From: Stemphylium vesicarium
Lineage: Eukaryota > Ascomycota > Dothideomycetes > Pleosporales > Pleosporaceae
Direction of reading: 5' to 3'
DNA: 64,000 bases
NCBI GenBank assembly: GCA_004380135.1
Contig: QXCR01000018.1
Coordinates: 276,124-340,123, forward strand
In this document: positions 34,358 to 47,418 of the stretch, piece by piece
Position numbering within the stretch: position 1 is the stretch's first letter
Layout: every line of letters starts with the position of its first letter
Notes under the pieces: model-generated
Database searches by the model: none
Told to the model about the DNA's origin: nothing
Seen by the model: the letters and a program-made list of their open reading frames with translations, nothing else
Position numbers and translations under genes: made by a program

Positions 34358-37300
34358 TCATCTACCGTACTCCAAACTAGGCACAATAACAGGGCCATAC
34401 TTCATCGGCGCACTGTAACCACCATCGTTCTGCACCATAAAGTCTACCGCCAAACTCAGCTTTCCGCCGCCGTGTCCAGGCACAGCTTGGCCGAAAGTCC
34501 CGTTCACAACGTCAGGATCATAAATCACACATGCGACATAATTCCTTCGACCCATCAGCCTCTTGTACTCCCTCGGCTGACCGTTGACATCTTGTGTGAA
34601 GATCTCCATCATATCTTCCTTCGTATCCGTGGGCTGATTGTTGCTGCGATGTCCGTTCTGGGGTACATAGAGGGCGCGGTTGTTGTGGAGAAGTCGCAGC
34701 ACGTAATTCCCGGGTGGCCCATTGACGACTGAAGAGGAGATGATTTGGTACATCGTCTTGTGGTCCTGGGGTCTTGATGGGTCATGGACTAGACCAGCAC
34801 CACAACAGTCGACAGCGCCGGACATGAACGTCATTCGTAATGACTTGTTATGGGCGATGCCTTGCAGCGTTCGGATGAGGTACGTTCGCTCAAGGTCCTA
34901 TACTCCGTTAGTATGCCACTGAACCCTAGTTGAGTCTCACTGACCTTTGAATCGTGCGTCCACTGATCCCTCAACTCATCGAGTAGATCAATCTCGCCAA
35001 AAGGACTAAGGACACCACTCATCAGTCCAGACTTGCCAATCGCTTTCTTGACTGAGTTGAAGCCATCGCCGACGACGCTCTTAGCACCAACAACGCCAGC
35101 AACACCGGCCGTAACCTTTCCAAGCATGTTGAAAGTACCAGTAACGGCCTTCTTGCCCGTAGCCATCGAGTGGGCGAGGTGCTCAACAGATTCGAGGCGA
35201 GGGTACACGATAGGAACAGGAACCATCCAGATGCAATGTTGTACACTCGGTGGCAACGTCGCAACCTTTGGGAAGATGCCCTGATACGTCGGACCTGCCA
35301 TGACCTGATGTGGGTTGCGTTCAGAGCGACAATCCGGACCAACAACCGTGACACAAGGACCAAGATACTTGATAAAGTGCCAGCCAGTACCAGTAATAGT
35401 GAAGAGATCCATGTCGTTGTTCACGTTTCGCAGTATCTCCAGGGTTGTGTGGTGCTGGAAGAGCAGGTACATCTCGATACCCAGTCTTCCAATGTTCTTG
35501 AACATGTTGGAGAACTGCATATATTCGGGATATGACCCAAAGCCATCAAATCTGTGCATCGTCAGTATAAGAAAGAATTCCAGGGATTGTTGCATATACT
35601 TACATGTCGTGGTCATCAAGGGCAAGGATGTGAGGTATTTGGGCGAATGCCTCCCTCAGATGTGGCTGATCAAAGTGGCTAGTGTAGTAGTGGAAGTATG
35701 CATGGCACACGTCTTCCTCGTGCTTTGCAGTCCAGGGTGCGTTCTTCCGGGTCTCTTTTCCACTTGTTGCAGTCCATTGCTTCAGTAATGGAAGCTCTTT
35801 CCACAAACGGTCAGCATAAATCTGACCGCCAAGACCCAGTTGCACGTGGAAGCCACCACACTCGGCGTTCTTCTGCAGAATGTCTTTCCACATCAGCCCC
35901 ACTCCGCCGAGCTTAGCTCTCTCGTTGGCGTTGACGTTGAGCGCAAAGTCATTGCCAGAATGAGCGATGAATCGCCAGCTGGTCTCATGTCGTCCCGCTA
36001 CCAAGAATTCGAATCGAGTACATCCCAAATGTGAGGTAATGGCGTAGGTCCACTTAGCTGCATGGTCCTCTTCCATCCTGAGATCAATGTCGTATCGGTA
36101 GAAGATCCATGTTTGATGTGTGTAGATGGGGTTGGCCTTCAGCTGTCGGGGGTTTGGCGACAGATCTGCGCTCTGATGGATATGAATTGTTGGCGGGTGA
36201 GGGGTATTGGTAATGAGAAGAATCGATCCCAACCATAGTCCGCGTTCAATGTCCATGTTCGTGTATCTGAGGTATGGTCCAAAGTATACACCATTGGTAG
36301 GAGCAACCTTGTACTGATCTACACCTGCAACTGGAGGTGGGCCGGTGAACCCGGTCGTAGTTGGCGTGGCGAGGGGAGCCATGCCAAAGTCTCCAGGAAA
36401 GGTAGCAGTCTGGGGAGCAAACCCAGGTGACGCAATAGGAGCCTTCCCGAAAGACGGGGATGCCAAAGGACCTCCGACAAATGTCCCTGTGGGTGACATT
36501 GGCTCGTTCAGATTCAGAGGCGTGGGGCCCTTGGGGAACTCCCATTGCGTAGATTGCGTGGGAAGATGAATGTAGTAGTACTGGCCCGAGCTGGGATCCA
36601 AATGTGCTATCCAGCCCTCAGGGAGTGGTGGGGGAGACGCTGGCCCCGGCCCTGGCCCTTGAGCTTGAGCAGGGCTAGGTGTGTGAGCTGGTTGGGCTGT
36701 TTGTATTTGCGGTGGGAACTGGCTCTGTGTAGGTGTTGGTGCTACTACCGTAGCGGGTTGCGATGGCCCAGCCTGCGGACGGACGTCGTTGGCAAACGCA
36801 GGATGACCTTGATTGGGATCAGAGAATTGCACTCCTTGAGCAGCTGGCTGTTGTCCCTTTTCGTTGGGGTAGCTCTGGGTCTGACCAGTTGGTGGGGTTG
36901 TGATGCTCGAGTAGGCGGGTGGTGGCTCCTCGTTCAAGTTCATGCGACCCATGTCATGGTTCAGAGGATGTTCCGGGGGTACGTTTGCGTTTGCAGGGGG
37001 AGGTGAGAATCGCGTATTCGGTGCTTGCGGGAGAGGGCCTTGGGGAGGAGTGCTCGAAGGAGGTACTTGATCCATACCCTGGTACACTGCCGGCGGGCCA
37101 TGCGGCATGTTGCCTGGCTGCTCGGTGGGTGTCCATGGCCTTCTCGCAGGTTGCTGCTGGCTGGGCTGTGGTGTCCCGAGACTTGGACGGGGCTGTTGAT
37201 TGGCATAGACCTGGTTTCGCTGCGCGGCTGCAGCATTCTGTAGATTCTGCGCTTGTAGGTTGGTGAGTGTCGAGGTGCCGGCGATGCCGGCGGCGGCGAA

Positions 37301-38185
37301 GCGCGCTTCAATACCTCCACCAGAGGGAGGGATGATGGGTGTCTCCGGAGGCGGAGGAGAGCCTCGCTGCGCCCTTACTGTTGAGGTTGAAGCCGTGGAA
37401 CTGAGGCGATTGACGCCCACTGGTGTAGGCACCTTGAGCGCGGGCTCATCCTGGTTGGGACCTGTGTATACAACGTTGTTGCTTTGGGCTGGTTGCGGGG
37501 CGGGCTGTGCGGCTGGAGGAGGGAAGTACTGCTGGTGGTACTCGGGATATGGGTTGTTGTTCGCAGCCACATCTGCGCTGCCCTGCCTCTGGGGCGCTTT
37601 CTGGAACAGCCCTTCTTTGTCGGGAGCCTCTGGGCCCGGGGATTCTGGCAGAGGCTTAGGGGCAGTCCCTCTTCGCTCTGCGAGCCTCGAAGGCTGAACT
37701 GATCCGTCTGGGTTCCTGCCGGCGTAACCACTTATTGTCGGCCTGTTTGGGTCGTTGGCGTCGAAGCGAGCGCGCTGACTGGGCGAAGTGGGACTTGGTC
37801 CTGTCGCATTCGACCCCCTCCTCACCTCCTCTCTCCTCTCAGCGGGTGTCGTGTTGGCGCTCCGTCGCTCCCTCTCGCTGAGAGGCGTGTATCGCCCTGT
37901 TCCGAGGGTAGGCTCTACGTTAGGCGGCCGGTCTGAGTCGGGGTAGGGGAGAGGAGCAGTAGGCGGGCTCGTGGGCGGCGCGGGGAACGAGGGCATGGGC
38001 GGCGGGCGCGAGAATGCTGGCTGACTCGAGCTGCCGGCCGAGTCTGTTCGCGGGGGCGGGCTCTTGCCATCGCGGCCTTTCTGTATCCTCAGGGGCCCGA
38101 CGGTGGGGATGGTGGGCGTGTCTGGGTTGGAGTCGTATCGCAGGAAGAGCTCCTCCTCGGGACGGCCTTGCTTGCGCCCGTCCAT
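34358..38185 (-). CDS. WW-domain protein with PhoD-like phosphatase domain
   Basis: Exons 38185-35604, 35551-34945 and 34897-34358 give 1242 residues. Residues 1-520 are disordered, rich in Pro, Gln and Ser. A WW domain lies near residues 525-555 (LPEGWIAHLDPSSGQYYYIH ... STQWEFP). The rest is a PhoD-like phosphatase/phosphodiesterase domain: FLVAGRHETSWRFIAHSGND, HVQLGLGGQIYADRLW, and ILALDDHDIFDGFGSYPEYM, the last assembled across intron 1. A usual PhoD metal site reads GDQIY; here it is GGQIY, so activity may differ. WW domains bind Pro-rich ligands, and this protein carries many PPxY-like stretches itself (for example PPPAYSS), so self-association is possible. Known only as an uncharacterised fungal family. 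Confidence 0.88.
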
Positions 38186-39559
38186 TTGGGAATAGGCGAC
38201 TATCTATGTATGTATGCGTGCAGCGCTCGTTCCTGGATCGCCGGCGATGACAGGCGTAGACTTATTTTTGGCTACGGGCGCTTTAAGCTTGACGTGCGCA
38301 GGGAGCCGTAAGTAGTAGGGTGGTGTGTGTGGATGGCTGCTGGTGGGGTAGTGGCTCGTGGCTCGATATGACGCTGCGACACGGGCGAGGTGCATCAGCA
38401 GTACAGGCGCTGGCTACCGGACCGGTGAAGTTTTATAGGTAACAAGATACGGACCACGGCAGATGCGCCTCTCTCCTGCGCAGAGTCTACGCGATCCTGC
38501 TGACTTACGCAGCCTTTCTCCCATAGCCTTCCCGCGAGTTGGGCTGCTGCGGGTCTTCCTATACAGACCACCCTGGGCTTCAGACGTGCCTGACCATGTG
38601 ATTGGATGGGACGAGCATTTACGCGCTGCGGCCGAATTGGAGACCACTGGTCACACTTGGCGGGCGCATGCGAGCTGCCATTTGTACCTGAGTGGCAACA
38701 CGCTACCAATTTGACCCAGCGAATGAGATGGCCCAAGGTCGAGGAGGCCTGTGGCTGGAGGCAGCGACCTAGCCGTCGAGATCACCAACGCAAAGCGGGC
38801 CGCGAACCACCATGCATCCCTGCGACGGGCCGACACGACACATTGAGGAGACTCCGTGCAAGCCCGATCACCTGTCGTGCAATGGCTGCATTTGGGGTCG
38901 AGGAGTCGTTTGTCGTACGCATGCCATTCAATTCACGACGGATGCTTCAACCATTCGAACAGCCAACTCCTACAACACCAAGCTGACAGAACAGAAAACC
39001 AAATGTAGCGAAGATGTAAAAGAAAGAGAGCTCAAAGCAAGGTCGAAATGAGAATGCTTAACCGTCAGCATTCGTCCAGCTATCTGACCCATCTGTCAAC
39101 CACCGGCTTTATTTGTACAATCCCAGAAAACCACCGACTACCACCACCCTACGCCTTACCAAAGAAGGCCTACCGAATGGTGGGCCTAATTATCATTCTT
39201 CGCTTCGTCGCACCGCATCTGGTCAAGCATGAAGCCACTGTACATGGGCTGAGCTTCAGCTGCTGCAGCAGATACGGGATACCTGATGATCTTGTCCTGA
39301 CCCCTCACCGTCAAGAATGTTGCTTATTTCGCTTTCATCCTCTACACTGTCATGTCGCTTCTCGTCTTTGACTCTCATACAAACATCACGTTACTCCTCC
39401 TGTGAAACGCATTAGCCACTTTCACCAGCCACTCCGACAGACGAGGATCTTGGTTCAGCCTCGTTTCAAAAAGCCGATATCACGACAGGCGAATACGGAC
39501 ATCCTTGTTACTACGAACTTACACATAAGTACAAACTATAGGTCGATTTATAAAACACC
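38186..39559. promoter_or_regulatory. Divergent intergenic region
   Basis: 1374 bp between the divergent WW-PhoD-like and Q-rich genes. No supported coding region. TTTATAAAA at 39547-39555 is only a few bases before the Q-rich gene's ATG, too close to act as its TATA box with a normal leader. Confidence 0.4.
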
Positions 39560-41314
39560 ATGTCTCTGTCACAAAACCCCCCGTCTGTTCCTATGCTGGA
39601 CTCCAAACCCATCGCGCCACCGCCGTACACAATGCAGTCAACACAATTGCCTACACCAACACCAATTTCAAACGGAAGTACATTCAGTTCTCCAGTACGG
39701 GATCAGCAGCAACAGTACCATCAGTTACAGACGTCTCAGTCATCCCAATATCAATACCCACAAACAACCGCGAGTGCACAGCAACAGTCCATAGTCCAGT
39801 CGCCATACCAGGGCATATCAAACATGACACCACAACAAGTACAACACGTCCAGCATGTGATACAGAACATGCCTACAGAGAAGCTTCAAATGGTTCAACA
39901 GCAAGTGCAACAGCAGATGATCATCCCACACCCTCAAGGAGGAGTCATGTCACCACAGCCCATTCAGTCACCACCAGTTCAAAACCCTCACTTCACCACA
40001 ACCGCACCACAAGGACTCTTCGGCCCCAAAACCTCATCCAGCACCAGTCACGGTAGCGGGCCCCATGACGCCCAAAAGTCCGACACAGTAAAACGATTCT
40101 TCGGCGACACCCTCTTCGGCCGCGTCGCTCGCTCATCCGTGCAAACCGCCAGCTCCCTAGCCAAAATGCCCACCTCCCTCAGCCCCTGGGGCGACAACAA
40201 CCCCGTCACGCTCCCCAATGTACGCTACCGCGACGCCGTACTCTTCACCACTTTCGCCTTTGTCGGCGGGCCCCTAACCGAAGGCATAGCCGACAGCGTA
40301 ACCTCAACCTTTGGCGCGGATTCCTTCGTCTCTGAGATAATAAACAGCGGCGCAGGCGCCATCGCCGCGTCCACGGTGCTGAAATACAGCGTCTTCCAGA
40401 TTGTCGAGCAAGCGATTGATAAAGGCGTGCTTGAGCACATGCTACCTGAAGAGGAAAAGATGCTGCAAACGACCAACGTGACGAGTATCCAGGTTACCGT
40501 TAAACACAAACTCATGGGTGTAGACGCGGATGTGCGCTTCGTGGGCGTGTATCCCAGTCTAAATACTCAGGCGTGCCAAAAGGGATGGTTTGCTCCGTAC
40601 CTGTTTGCAAGTGCGAGGACACCGTTGATACCGCGGAGTAACGACTTTGCTATTGCCCAGTGTTTTGGGCCGTTTCTCGGTGGTATGTTGCATCCGTTTA
40701 CTTTTCACATACGCTATTCAGCATACCAATATCCCAACCAATCCTCCCAAATAGCCCCCGGCCCCAATCACCACCACTAACGCTCCCGTACAGGCGACTA
40801 CCACCTCGCTCACACCCTCCTGACTTCCACCCCATATGTCCTCTCCCTCTGCGACCCAACCCCGACAACAGACATGGGCACAAACCGGCTCCTTGTCCTC
40901 TTCACCGCTCTATCCCCCTTCCGCGGAAACATGTGGAGTACCTCGCGCAGACCAGGCTGCGCAACACTAATCTTCCACCTCTTTGACGGCTGTCCCGCGC
41001 TCGTGATACCCGTTACCAAAAACGCGCCGGTGTGTGCTTGGTCGCCGTGGACGCTGGGGCAGATGAGGGAGGGGTTGGGTGGAGGTGGAAGTGCAGGATA
41101 CCTCCCAGAATGGCAGCATGAGCAGGTGTGTGAGTATCTTGATTCTGTTATTAGTTTACCGCATGTGTATCCCGGAGTAAGGGAGAGGTATGTAGATGTG
41201 CTGGGGCGCAGTGTGAGTTTGGTTATTAATGGGGCGTTGGCGTTGGAGCGGTGTCGGGCGCTGATGGGGAAGGTGGATGAGGGGAGGGCGGGTGTGTGTA
41301 TGTTTAGGTATTGA
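39560..41314 (+). CDS. Uncharacterised Gln-rich fungal protein
   Basis: Two exons, 39560-40682 and 40794-41314, give 547 residues. The first ~165 residues are Gln/Pro/Ser rich with polyQ patches (QQQQYHQLQ, VQQQVQQQM). Then comes a conserved-looking globular part with SDTVKRFFGDTLFGRVARSS, YRDAVLFTTFAFVGGPLTEG, NSGAGAIAASTVLKYSVFQI and VTVKHKLMGVDADVRFVG. The second exon holds LVLFTALSPFRGNMWSTSRR and CATLIFHLFDGCPALVIPVT. The Gly/Ala-rich GAGAIAASTVLKYSVF could be a membrane-associated helix. No catalytic motif was recognised. The layout, disordered Q-rich head plus a 380-residue domain, is consistent across both exons, so the gene is real although its role is unknown. Confidence 0.8.
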
Positions 41315-41340
41315 TAGGTAAAGAAGGGGGACGGAAGAAT

Positions 41341-41346
41341 AATAAA
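41341..41346 (+). terminator. Candidate poly(A) signal
   Basis: AATAAA 27 nt after the stop codon of the Q-rich gene, at the expected place for a 3'-processing element. Confidence 0.4.
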
Positions 41347-41516
41347 GGGAATCTGAATACAAAATTCCGTATCTTTATTTCCTGGCACTAGCACTGATAC
41401 TAATACTGCGGACTACACCACGCCACACCACACTATCCAAGTCCTCTCCCTTTCCATCTGTCTCCTAATCTCCACTCGACCCCCCTCTTCATCTCTAACC
41501 TACATCACCCTCCTCC

Positions 41517-44500
41517 CTACCGCATCGGCCTAAGCACCTCCCAATCCTTCATATTCTGCAAATCCTCCGGCTCATCATCCATCAAGTTCCTCCCCCCACT
41601 GCCTCTCACCCCACTCCCATTACTCCCCATACGCGGGGGCAAAGCCGGAGCCTCATCCCCATCGATGAGATTCTGTACTGGTTTCCGCGTGAGATTCGAA
41701 GGGGGCGGAGCCATTGAACGGCGCGCGGCGGGCTGCTGCGACCTGGATTCCTGCCTCATCATGGATGGATCGTCGCGGTATCGCTGTTGCGGTGGAGGCG
41801 GAGTCGAGGATTTAGATAGGAGAGAGGGTTTCTTGTTGGGGATGGGTGGGGGAGCGGGTTTGCGGAGAACTTGGGGTTTGGTACTACTGCTGCTGGAGCC
41901 TTGGTTTGGGAGTAATGTGTTGGAGGTGCGATAGGGTAGACTGGGCATCGAGTGCGTCGACGCGCTTGATGTGGTGCGTCGGAGGTCGTTTTGCGCGTCC
42001 CGCGTGCCATCTGTGCCGAGGATTTGTGCGGCGTGACCGGGGTAGAGGGGCGCGACCATCTTGCGGGCTGTCGGCTTGTGTGGCGCTGGCAAGCTTGTCG
42101 AGGAACCTGTGTTGTCGAATTCGACTGTTCGTGCTTTTTGCGAGCCGCGTGCAGGTGGTGGCTCTGGTCTGCGACTGGGCAGGTGTCTAATGTCTACCCA
42201 TTCTGGCTCTGGGCTGGGTGTGAAGGGGTTGCTGGCACGGTTTGGGTTCGGGACGAAATCGTTAGATGGCGGCTGGACGCGCGCTTTGGCTGGGAGACCT
42301 TTGGAAAATGAGCATCCAGGCTATAACAGGAAGAAGGAGAAAAGTACCGTTGTCAAGCCACCATTTCCTCCGATCTGAGCTTGCAGGTGGTAGTCCTGGC
42401 TCTATACTGTCGTACCCCAGCAGGTCTTCGTCGTCTGTTTCATCTTCGCCCAGACGGCCAGCTGCTCTGGTATCTCCAACGACTTCCCTTCTTTGTCTGT
42501 ACAAAGCCGCCTTTAGAGCGTCTTTCCTTTTCTCGTCGACTCTTTGTACCAGAACCTGAAACGTTGCGTATACTGGTCGATGATCTGAAAACCGAAGAGG
42601 TGCATCGTTGTAGTGTATCTGCCGGATGTTGTCGCCCTTCCGAAGAACACGATCGCACCACGCTGGTATGCGCGCCTTCTCCGAAGTATCGTATTGATTA
42701 CTATTAAGGTCGTACTTGTAGGTAGGTGGGAAGGTGATGCGGGCTTCCGAGTAGTAAGGGAAAGTCAAGCCTGCAACCATCTGGAGATTGAGCTAGTCTG
42801 TGTCAGTGGCCATCACTACCACGGGGACTTGAGGGCTTACCTGGTCGTTGTCGTACAAAGTCTCGAGGTCACCGACATGACATAATCTTTGCACCTTCTC
42901 ATTGCTCAGACCAATCCGGTAATTGAAGTCGCCGAGCCAAATCACTGTGTCGTGATCTTCGATCGATCGGTTCCTTTGGAATCGCAGACCGTGGCTGATG
43001 GTCTTGTAATCGCGATTTCGCTCTTCGTAGTTGGCGAAACCAGCTGCAAGATGCGCAGTAACGAGACAGATCGAAGTGTTGGCGTACTCGAAGCGGATCG
43101 CGACTGCTCCCTTGTTGCCTGCCATACCGGACATGCCAGTCTGTAATATGCATCAGTAGTGTCACACGAAAGAGAGTACGGTACGTACCTTTTTCAAAGC
43201 ACCCTCAACATTTTTTATGTGCTTCAAACAATCTGACCGAACGAAGACCGACAAGCTCGCTCCGACTAGCTGCCCACCTCTGAGGATGACATATTCATCC
43301 TTACGATGTAGCTCTGCGTTTCTGTTCAGACACGTTCTTACAGCTTCCTCCCACGCCTCTCGCCGATCTGGATCTGTAGACATGATTTGCTGCGGACTCA
43401 GCTCGACGATTTCCTGAAACCCAACAGCAACTATCTCGGGACACTGCTGTGACGCATCGACATCTGGACACAACCATGGCGAAAGATCACTCTTGATACC
43501 ATTCGTCTTTCCGTTGAGGTTGAAAGTGCCGACCAGAATGTTGATCATTTCGGTTTCTGAGTACTCTGTAGACCTTCTCGCGAGCTCCGCGACTACAAAA
43601 TCGTTGAGTGGGTCGTAAAGGTGCACAGGGACTTGGCCAATGAGTCGACCGAGAAGCATATCGATCGTGTTTTGTCGTCCTTTGTCCGCAAAGTTGTTAA
43701 TGTACATTCGGGTGGCGCTCTTTCGGGCGTCTGCAAGAGCACCAGCAAGCGACATCTTTCCAGATCGCGTAAACGAGGATTTCAATGCTCCGGTACCAGC
43801 ATAGATCTTAGAAAGAGAGTCGCCGTTATCTGCCCACATGCTTGAATGTCTGACCCAGAAGTCTTGACTGGCTCTGAGTCCCTTGTGACTCAGGAACAAC
43901 TCAAGAGCCATTTTGCTGATGATGGTTTGGACGAGGTTCGTCCGATCAAGACAGTCCAGACAATTTGTCCTGAAGACTCCTTCTTGCTGCAGAACGCTCA
44001 TTGTTCGACGCACAAGGTAGTCGTGTCCACTTTTCCTCGTCTCCTCTTCGACCTCTTCGGAAAGGTAGTATCCAAAACCCTCTGCAGAACGCTGGATCCA
44101 CTGCGAGATCATACTAGCCATCTCGTACCCACCTGGCCCACGTGTTTCGGCATGGAAATCGTATTCGGTGAGCTTGACCAGGTCGTGTTCATGCTCAGCA
44201 AGATCAACTCCTTGGTTCAACGGGCTGTTGCGGATATGACCACGATATCTTTGCGACAGCTCCATCTCATTTGGCTTCTCGTTACTCAGCAGATTGACTA
44301 CGTGTATCGTGCCGTAGCTCAACTCCAAGTTGTCAAAGTGTTTATCAAAAGCAGGCTGAGTGGCTTCTGGCGATCGTGTGATGGTAATCTTCTGCTGTCC
44401 AGGCAGGAGACCAGCCTGTTGTTCCCAGAAAATAGGCACACTTCCTCGCACCTGTACGTACGAGAAGCAAGCGCCTGATGGAGCCCAGTAGACCGTTTCA

Positions 44501-45408
44501 CTTTCAACAAAATTCGCAACGTTTCCGTCATCGTCAATGCCCCGCGAGTTGAATCTGGTACCAGCCCTTTTGCAAGACAATCTAGAAACAAGGGTCATGG
44601 AAGATGGCATGCCTGAATCCTGGACTCTGATGGGCGCTGAAGCCTTGGGAATCGTGATGGTGAGCGCGAAACCCCGGATCGCAGATGTCAGAATTCCTGA
44701 CGCGTCTAGCGCTTCCTTCTCCCTCGGCGCAAGCCTGCTCCTGAAGTCTACCAGTGGCTGTATCATGTATGAATTCCACAGAAACCCGGCGTCCAGGCTG
44801 TCGATGGACACGGTCGCAGCATCCGTCGTGCGATCTTGTAGGCGCCTCGTGAGATCAAAGTCTGAGCTGTAATAGAAGGTACCGCTGCTGAGGATCTTCT
44901 TGAGTGCCAGACACGGGTGTTCCATCGGGGCCTGCTCCTTCCTACCCCCGAAGCCCATTTCATATCCCTCGTCATCTATGGTGTCTGTCGGGTAGGGATT
45001 GACCTCGTCGTTGAGCAGGGTGTCGTAGGTGGTGCTAGTCAAGCAATAGAATCCGACGGAATAGATCCGTTGAACTGTCTCGCCGGGCCGTACGGTCGCA
45101 ACTTTGCTTGCGCCATTGACCACGACCAGGAACACATCGTGGTTTACAGTGATCAGGCCCAAAGTACCGTGTATTTGGACCGAGTTTATGGTGCGATAGT
45201 CGTCCAGGTCGATTTCGTCCAATCTGGTGAACTCGACCATGCAGCGCGCAACGCCGGTACCATTGCTTCCCAGCGATGTTGACGAGGCATTCGGATTCCC
45301 ATTGTGTTCGGTGGTGGATGAGCTGTGTCGGAGGACGAGGGCGTGGGTGGAGGTAGCGAGGGCGATTGCGCGGTGAGGATAGTCTTTGATCAAGACGCGG
45401 ATAGACAT
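41517..45408 (-). CDS. Synaptojanin-like polyphosphoinositide phosphatase (Inp51/52/53 type)
   Basis: Removes phosphates from PI4P/PI(3,5)P2 and the 5-phosphate of PI(4,5)P2, acting in endocytosis and membrane traffic. Exons 45408-43189, 43140-42841, 42792-42348 and 42298-41517 give 1248 residues. An N-terminal Sac1 domain carries the intact catalytic motif RTNCLDCLDRTN near residue 485. The 5-phosphatase domain spans about 625-925: VGTFNLNGKTNG, SGMAGNKGAVAIRFEY, DTVIWLGDFNYRI, IPAWCDRVL and SDHRPVYATF. The C-terminal ~250 residues are Pro/Ser rich with PPP motifs, suited to SH3 partners. An intact Cx5R motif means both activities are expected, unlike yeast Inp51, whose Sac1 domain is dead; it is closer in that respect to Inp52/Inp53. 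Confidence 0.95.
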
Positions 45409-45948
45409 TGTCGGCGGTAGATGATTGCGGGAGCCGGCTCGAGGGGCGCTTCAATCATGTCCGACGGTCCCCTGTTCGTGGATTCAAAGAATGCTCGTGC
45501 GGGAAGTTTGACGGTCGTGGCAAGTAAGCACGTGTACTTGAACGGTTGTTCTCAGCTCTACGAATAATAGTGGTCTTAATGCTGATCGCGACGCTTGATG
45601 CGAGACCAGTCGACTGGTGCCCAAGCCGTTACAAGGCTTCCCTGACTATCGCTTACACCGGAAACCGGAAGCGCATTTCTGGCCAAGGGAATGTTTGGGC
45701 CAGATAGTTGCATCTCGGAAAGTGCGGCGCGAGGGCATTCGTTGGTGCACAGCCGTCATTCAGGTACCGCTTCACTAGTGACCTCACAGTTACCGAGCTT
45801 TGGAACGAAGTCAAACAGGTCATTAGATAACATACACGCTATGAAGAACCACAATACGCTATAAACAAAACCCGCAGTACCATCAAATGTCGTGCAAACA
45901 TGATACTTTTCCACATTACAACAAAAGGTCATGGCGTCGTAGCAGTCA
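45409..45948. other. Intergenic region
   Basis: 540 bp between two minus-strand genes: promoter of the phosphatase and 3' UTR of the low-complexity gene. No element recognised. Confidence 0.4.
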
Positions 45949-46620
45949 TCACCGGCCATAGTCCCTCCTCCGCCTCCCGTCATCATCCACAATCGACACC
46001 CTCGTGTTCGTCTCCCTGTAGCTGCCGTGTGGCTCATCGTAGCCGGCGCGACTATGGCTGCGCTGCCTGCTCCGGTCTCTCCTCTGGTATCTCTCGTAGT
46101 GATCACTCTCACTCGATGCAGGCTCCACGTATCGGTAGTGCTCGTAGCGAGGGTTCTCTGGGCTGTACTGTCGCTGGCGCTCGCGCCTGACCTCATGCTC
46201 TCTAACGACATATTCACTACGACCAGGGCTAGATGAGCGAGAGCTCACACTAGACCGCGGGGAGACTTCGACGTAGTGTGCGCCGCCGTGTCGAGAGGTG
46301 TGGTGAGACGAGACGTGGCTTGCCGGCGGAGGAGGCGCAGGCATGGGCGCTGGCGGTGGTGGAGGCGGGGGCTGCACGAAGACGGGTACTGGCTGTGGTG
46401 CGGGTATCTGCAGAGGCTTTGGCGATGGCACAGAAACGTGCGATGGCACCGAAACGTAGGATGCTGAGGGTCGTGGAGACGGTTCGTGGTGCACTACCTC
46501 GGTGCGCGAATAGCTGCGCTCAATGTCGCGCGAACGGCGCGATGCACGGCGACGAGGCTGCTGCACCACGCGATACGGGACTACATGCTCCTCCTCCTGC
46601 TTGACTTTGACAAGACACAT
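45949..46620 (-). CDS. Low-complexity Arg/Ser/Pro-rich protein
   Basis: Intronless 223-residue protein from the ATG at 46620; the frame upstream opens only with TTG. It starts MCLVKVKQEEEHVVPYRVVQ, followed by an Arg-rich stretch (PRRRASRRSRDIERS), a Pro-rich middle (QPPPPPPPAPMPAPPPP) and a Tyr/Arg/Ser-rich C-terminal half with RYQRRDRSRQRSHSR. I recall short fungal proteins with a similar MCLVK(V/I) start and basic tail, with no known function. RS- and RD-like repeats could suit RNA binding or phase separation, but this is speculation. The composition is consistent along the frame and has no interruptions, which favours a real gene. Confidence 0.65.
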   Translation of the reverse strand: MCLVKVKQEEEHVVPYRVVQQPRRRASRRSRDIERSYSRTEVVHHEPSPRPSASYVSVPSHVSVPSPKPLQIPAPQPVPVFVQPPPPPPPAPMPAPPPPASHVSSHHTSRHGGAHYVEVSPRSSVSSRSSSPGRSEYVVREHEVRRERQRQYSPENPRYEHYRYVEPASSESDHYERYQRRDRSRQRSHSRAGYDEPHGSYRETNTRVSIVDDDGRRRRDYGR

Positions 46621-47418
46621 GGTACCTGCTTCCTCGCTATACAATGCACAATCCGCTGGCAGCGACGGAGACTCGAAAAGTGGGAAGCTTCGATTGCGAT
46701 CGCAATGTGATTCGTGCGGCGATCAAGATCAACGTGGGGTTGTAAGATCGAAGACGGGACGGGGCGCACCACGAGTGAAGTACTCTACGACTTCACAAAG
46801 AGTCGGTGTGAAAGAGAGAGATAGCAAAAAAGCAAGCGGCACTTGAAAGCTGTCAAGAAGAAGGATGTATATACTCTAAAGGTTGGGCAGCCAGTGCCCA
46901 GCCACAGCTGACCCCCATGTCGCATTGAAGTTGCTCCGCCTTGGAACGGGACATGTGAGTGTGATGACGAGAGGTCTGGGCTGCTCGTCTGACAGCTGTG
47001 TACTAGCGTGCAGCTTCACCCTTGTTAGCCCCAGGTACAAGCCACCACGGTCAACAACCAAGGCAGAGCAGGTAAAGTCATATTCCAGTGGGCCGTATAC
47101 ACTCGTGACTATCATGCCGCATCTCGCATGCAAACACCACGTGTTCCGCGGAAACGCTATCTCAAAAGTATACATACACCATTCAGATACCTAGGTCAAT
47201 CCTCCTGTCTTTTCCCCATGTGCATGTCCAATCTTATAAGATTGCTGTCAATAGGCCCGCCATAGTATCTGTCCTCTAGGCCGGTCACGTACCCATCCAG
47301 TGCTTGGGTGCATGCTTGTTGGTCTCCATGAAAGTCACTGGGCGGGACAGGCGGCGTATGTTCGGGTCGTTATCGTCCCAGAGTTGAATACACACTGTAG
47401 CAAGGAACATGTCTACCA
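46621..47418. other. Intergenic region
   Basis: 798 bp between two minus-strand genes. Small open frames only; no motif recognised. Confidence 0.4.
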
